64,000 bases of DNA from Oscillospiraceae bacterium. Its GTDB lineage: Bacteria > Bacillota > Clostridia > Oscillospirales > Ruminococcaceae. Positions 60,844-64,000 of the stretch are shown piece by piece. The DNA lies in assembly GCA_017521325.1 (NCBI GenBank), contig JAFXCV010000010.1, forward strand, positions 1-64,000, given 5' to 3'. A model generated the notes under the pieces. The model had not been told where the DNA came from. It saw nothing but the letters and a program-made list of their open reading frames with translations, and made no database searches. A program made the position numbers and the translations under genes. How positions within the stretch are numbered: position 1 is the first letter of the stretch; every line of letters starts with the position of its first letter.

Positions 60844-61944
60844 TCAATCCAGAAAGTCCTTGACCTTCTTGCTTCTGCTCGGATGGCGGAGCTTGCGCAG
60901 CGCCTTTGCCTCGATCTGGCGGATGCGCTCTCTTGTCACCTTGAACTGTGCGCCCACTTCCTCAAGTGTGCGTGATCTGCCGTCGATCAGACCAAAACGC
61001 AGACGCAGCACGTTTGCCTCACGGTCGGTCAGCGTGGAAAGTACCTCCTCAAGCTGTTCCTTGAGCAGCGTCAGGGATGCCGCATCCGCAGGTGCGGGCG
61101 CATCATCATCGGGAATAAAGTCGCCCAGATGGCTGTCCTCCTCCTCACCGATGGGGGTTTCCAGAGAAACGGGATCCTGCGCAATACGCATGATCTCACG
61201 GACACGCTCCACGGGCATTTCCAGACGCTCTGCAATTTCCTCGGGCGTCGGATCGTGACCATTCTCGTGCAGCAGCTGGCTGGAGATCTTCTTGACCTTG
61301 GTGATCGTTTCCACCATATGCACAGGAATGCGGATGGTTCTTGCCTGATCGGCAATGGCACGGGTGATCGCCTGACGGATCCACCATGTTGCGTAGGTGG
61401 AGAACTTGAAGCCCTTGTTGTAGTCGAACTTCTCCACAGCCTTGATCAGACCGAGGTTGCCCTCCTGAATCAGGTCGAGGAACTGCATGCCTCTGCCGAC
61501 ATATTTCTTCGCAATGCTGACAACCAGTCGCAGGTTTGCCTCGGAAAGACGCTGCTTTGCACGCTTTGCCTCCAGCGGCGTACCCTCTGCCATGAGTTTT
61601 GCAAGCTTGATCTCCTCATCGCCCGAAAGCAGCGGCACACGGCCGATCTCCTTGAGGTAGATCTTCACGGGGTCATCCACGGCAAGCCCCTCCGTGGAGA
61701 GTGCGGATTCCAGATCGTCATCCAGATTGTCGATCATCGGGATGTTGTTCAGATCCAGAGAATCATCCACGACATTGTTGTCGATGATCTCAATATTCAG
61801 CTGTTCACAGCTGTCGTAAAAGGAGTTGAGCTGATCAGCGTCAAAGTCCATTTCTTCAAGTGCATCGGAAATCTGCTTGGTGGTGAGCTTTCCGGCGGAT
61901 TTGCCCTTTTCGAGCAGCGCTTCAATTGTTGACTTCTTGTCCAT
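60844..61944 (-). CDS. rpoD: primary sigma factor RpoD (sigma-A)
   Basis: 366 aa, the usual length for Firmicute sigma-A. Region 1.1-like N-terminus, region 1.2 ([16 protein letters not shown]), region 2 ([24 protein letters not shown] and [17 protein letters not shown], -10 recognition), region 3, and region 4 ([16 protein letters not shown], [30 protein letters not shown], -35 recognition). RBS AGGAGG. Its presence fits the TTGACA/TATAAT promoters found here. Confidence 0.97.
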   Translation of the reverse strand: MDKKSTIEALLEKGKSAGKLTTKQISDALEEMDFDADQLNSFYDSCEQLNIEIIDNNVVDDSLDLNNIPMIDNLDDDLESALSTEGLAVDDPVKIYLKEIGRVPLLSGDEEIKLAKLMAEGTPLEAKRAKQRLSEANLRLVVSIAKKYVGRGMQFLDLIQEGNLGLIKAVEKFDYNKGFKFSTYATWWIRQAITRAIADQARTIRIPVHMVETITKVKKISSQLLHENGHDPTPEEIAERLEMPVERVREIMRIAQDPVSLETPIGEEEDSHLGDFIPDDDAPAPADAASLTLLKEQLEEVLSTLTDREANVLRLRFGLIDGRSRTLEEVGAQFKVTRERIRQIEAKALRKLRHPSRSKKVKDFLD

Positions 61945-61955
61945 TTCTGTTCCTC

Positions 61956-63707
61956 CTACTTTGGCTTATGTATCTTCTTCTGTGCGATGACCGCAAGCAG
62001 GTCGTCGTCCGACATGTTTTCGCTTGGCTGGATGCGGCTGCGTGATTCCTTCAGCACACGGATGCATTCCTCAAGCGTGTCCCTGTCCACGGGGAATTCC
62101 CGGCTTTTTGCGTCAATACCGCTGATGCGTCCCATTTCCTCCACCGTGAATTTGCCCGACAGCACCGAAAGGCTGAACCGTGCATAATCCGGCATCATCA
62201 GGCAAATTGCCTCGTACACCCTCCTGTGGAAATCCGTGATGAAATACGACGGTGAAAGGCTGTTCCAGACCATTTCGTATTCCTCGGGATAGCGCAGCAG
62301 GTAGGAAATGATCTGCTCCTCCGCCTTGCTCTCCTTCGGGAACTGCTGTGCCAGAGGATTGATCTCATCCTTCTGCAAAGAGCGTGCTTCGATCGCACGG
62401 AACTGCGATTTCTTGGCACTTGTGGAATTGCGCTGCACCGCATGATCCACCTGTGACCGCAGCATCTCCACACGCACCTCTAGCTCCTTAGCCGTTCGTG
62501 TGATGTAGACATCCCGTTCCAGCGGATTGCTGATGCCTGCCAGAACATTGACGCTTCGTCTGAGAAGCTCGGTTTTGCCGATCTCGGTCTGCAAATCCAG
62601 CCCCTCACGGCACTTGTCCAGCCGGAAATTGAGTGCATCACCGGCATGGTCTATGAGAATGCGGAACTGTTCGGTTCCGAATTTCTTGATAAATTCATCG
62701 GGATCCTTCGCACTCTCGATTTTCAGAATGCGTGCGGGAAGTCCCACTGCACTGAAATGATTCAGCGCCTTCTGCGTGGCAGCCTGTCCTGCGCCGTCAC
62801 TGTCGTAGGCAATGACCACTTCCTTGGCATACTGGGAGATCAGCCTTGCCTGATCGGGGGTGATCGCCGTGCCGAGCGTTGCCACGACATTTTCAAAGCC
62901 TGCCTGATGGATGGCGATGACATCCATATACCCCTCCGCCAGAATCATGGTGGTGGAGGATGCATTCTTTGCAAACTGCATCGAAAAGAGATTGCGTCCC
63001 TTGTCAAATACGGGGGATTTTCCCGTGTTGAGGTATTTCGGCTTGCTGTCATCCAGCACACGGCCGCCGAAGCCGATGACATTTCCACGCAGATCCACGA
63101 TCGGAAACATCACACGGTTTCGGAAATTATCATACACATTTCCGTTCTGGCTCTGCTGACAGACGCCTGCAACGACCATTTCCTCATCAGAATAGCCCTT
63201 GGAACGCAGATGATCCCGAAGCGCATGCCAGTCATCGGGTGCAAAGCCCAGTCCGTATTTCTTGATGATCGCAGGCTGAAGCTTTCGCTGCGCAAAATAC
63301 TCCAGACCTCTTTTATCGTTTCCCGAAACGAGCTGTTTATAAAAGAAATTTGCCGATTCCCGATTGATTTCCAGACAGCGCACACGGCGTTTTGCATTTC
63401 TTGCTTCGTCCGGATTCTCACTCGGCAGCTCCAAACCGCTGCGCTGTGCAAGCAGCCGGACTGCCTCGATATAGCTGAGATTTTCCATTTTCATGGTAAA
63501 GGTGATCACATCACCGCCCGCACCGCAGCCGAAGCAATAAAAGCTCTGGGTGTCGGGAAATACCGTGCAGGACGGCGTTTTTTCCGAATGGAACGGGCAG
63601 TTGCAGACATGCGTTCTGCCACGTTTTTTCAGATTGACGTACATCCCGAAGGCACTTGTGATGTCGTTCGATTCACGCAGTCGGTAGATAAATTCCTCCG
63701 GAAGCAT
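61956..63707 (-). CDS. dnaG: DNA primase DnaG
   Basis: 583 aa. CHC2 zinc finger ([13 protein letters not shown]...[10 protein letters not shown]), primase core, Toprim motif [10 protein letters not shown] with [11 protein letters not shown], and a C-terminal helicase-binding domain. It makes primers for replication. Lies between dgt and rpoD, the macromolecular-synthesis arrangement of Firmicutes. Confidence 0.97.
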   Translation of the reverse strand: MLPEEFIYRLRESNDITSAFGMYVNLKKRGRTHVCNCPFHSEKTPSCTVFPDTQSFYCFGCGAGGDVITFTMKMENLSYIEAVRLLAQRSGLELPSENPDEARNAKRRVRCLEINRESANFFYKQLVSGNDKRGLEYFAQRKLQPAIIKKYGLGFAPDDWHALRDHLRSKGYSDEEMVVAGVCQQSQNGNVYDNFRNRVMFPIVDLRGNVIGFGGRVLDDSKPKYLNTGKSPVFDKGRNLFSMQFAKNASSTTMILAEGYMDVIAIHQAGFENVVATLGTAITPDQARLISQYAKEVVIAYDSDGAGQAATQKALNHFSAVGLPARILKIESAKDPDEFIKKFGTEQFRILIDHAGDALNFRLDKCREGLDLQTEIGKTELLRRSVNVLAGISNPLERDVYITRTAKELEVRVEMLRSQVDHAVQRNSTSAKKSQFRAIEARSLQKDEINPLAQQFPKESKAEEQIISYLLRYPEEYEMVWNSLSPSYFITDFHRRVYEAICLMMPDYARFSLSVLSGKFTVEEMGRISGIDAKSREFPVDRDTLEECIRVLKESRSRIQPSENMSDDDLLAVIAQKKIHKPK

Positions 63708-63715
63708 AAAATCAC

Positions 63716-64000
63716 CTACTTCCAGAATTTCGGAATGAAGAGTTCCGAATAGAGATCCACCGCATAGCCGTCGCTCATGCCGGAAATATAGTCGCAGACG
63801 GCTCTGTCCACATCCATTTTCTCTGCAATGCGGCGGTAATCCTCCGGCAGCCGTTCGGGATTGTCCCGGAAATAGCCATACAGCTTTTCGAGCAGCAGCT
63901 TTGCCTTGGCTTCCTCATGCTTGGCGGTCGGATTGTGGTAGACATTTTCATACATGAACGCATGCAGAATGTCATGCGCCTTCTGGATGGGCGGAACCAT
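63716..64000 (-). CDS. dgt: deoxyguanosinetriphosphate triphosphohydrolase, C-terminal part (continues beyond the window)
   Basis: The last 94 residues of a gene cut by the window end. The tail AEKMDVDRAVCDYISGMSDGYAVDLY matches the C-terminus of HD-domain dGTPases, and the gene often stands before dnaG in Firmicutes. The catalytic HD motif is outside the window, so the call rests on the tail and context. It ends 8 nt before dnaG. Confidence 0.8.
   Translation of the reverse strand: MVPPIQKAHDILHAFMYENVYHNPTAKHEEAKAKLLLEKLYGYFRDNPERLPEDYRRIAEKMDVDRAVCDYISGMSDGYAVDLYSELFIPKFWK

Noticed and set aside
1..64000. tRNA or rRNA genes
   Set aside because: No cloverleaf with a typical T-arm sequence and no rRNA stretch was noticed in the gaps; reading by eye could miss a tRNA.

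Overview
The window is chromosomal DNA of a fibre-degrading, cellulosome-producing Firmicute, most likely a Ruminococcus (Oscillospiraceae) close to R. champanellensis, R. flavefaciens or R. albus. Four secreted enzymes carry dockerins: GH9, GH43-CBM6-CE1, GH48 and a C1 peptidase. The housekeeping genes have Firmicute order (sepF-ylmH-divIVA-ileS-lspA-rluD; dgt-dnaG-rpoD; miaB-ylbF-mutS-mutL-miaA-hfq). The species is inference. I saw no rRNA, tRNA, CRISPR array or transposase.

Layout. 1-4.3 kb: a GH9 cellulase set inside a BspA-type leucine-rich repeat domain, with its own promoter and terminator, then a non-coding stretch of hairpins and short repeats. 4.3-6.8 kb (minus): an arabinoxylan-side-chain enzyme, GH43-CBM6-dockerin-CE1. 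7.0-7.6 kb: rubrerythrin with a perfect sigma-A promoter. 7.75-17.8 kb (minus): a tightly coupled eight-gene operon of unknown product. It encodes an APH-type kinase, a GNAT-like acyltransferase, a PP-loop amidotransferase-like enzyme, a half-size UbiA-like membrane protein, a rifampicin-phosphotransferase-like enzyme, a DUF3419/BtaA-like aminocarboxypropyl transferase and two ANL adenylating enzymes. This is my best candidate for an undescribed system.

17.8-24.6 kb (minus): PHP phosphatase, Lrp/AsnC regulator, aminotransferase, ispE, a dockerin-bearing cysteine peptidase and a MraY-type transferase. 24.7-30.0 kb (plus): a small membrane protein, recD2, comFC-like, mreB and a triple-HhH ComEA-like protein. 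30.1-32.9 kb (minus): the GH48 exocellulase, with a consensus promoter and a leader of about 165 nt. 33.2-37.9 kb (plus): a Gld-type ABC exporter operon. 38.0-57.2 kb (minus): a long run of housekeeping genes for tRNA modification, mismatch repair, cell division, IleRS, LspA, RluD, a HAD phosphatase and a split transketolase. 57.3-60.4 kb (plus): beta-CASP nuclease, SGNH hydrolase and AIM24 protein. 60.8-64.0 kb (minus): rpoD, dnaG and a partial dgt.

At the non-coding level, a family of multi-hairpin repeats recurs between genes (about 7.66, 52.23, 54.98, 55.65, 60.55 and 60.70 kb). Their order is conserved (C-rich/G-rich hairpin, second hairpin, third hairpin) while stem sequences differ and stay self-complementary. 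Dockerin enzymes appear as separately promoted units scattered among housekeeping operons, not in one cellulosome cluster; no scaffoldin or cohesin was recognised.
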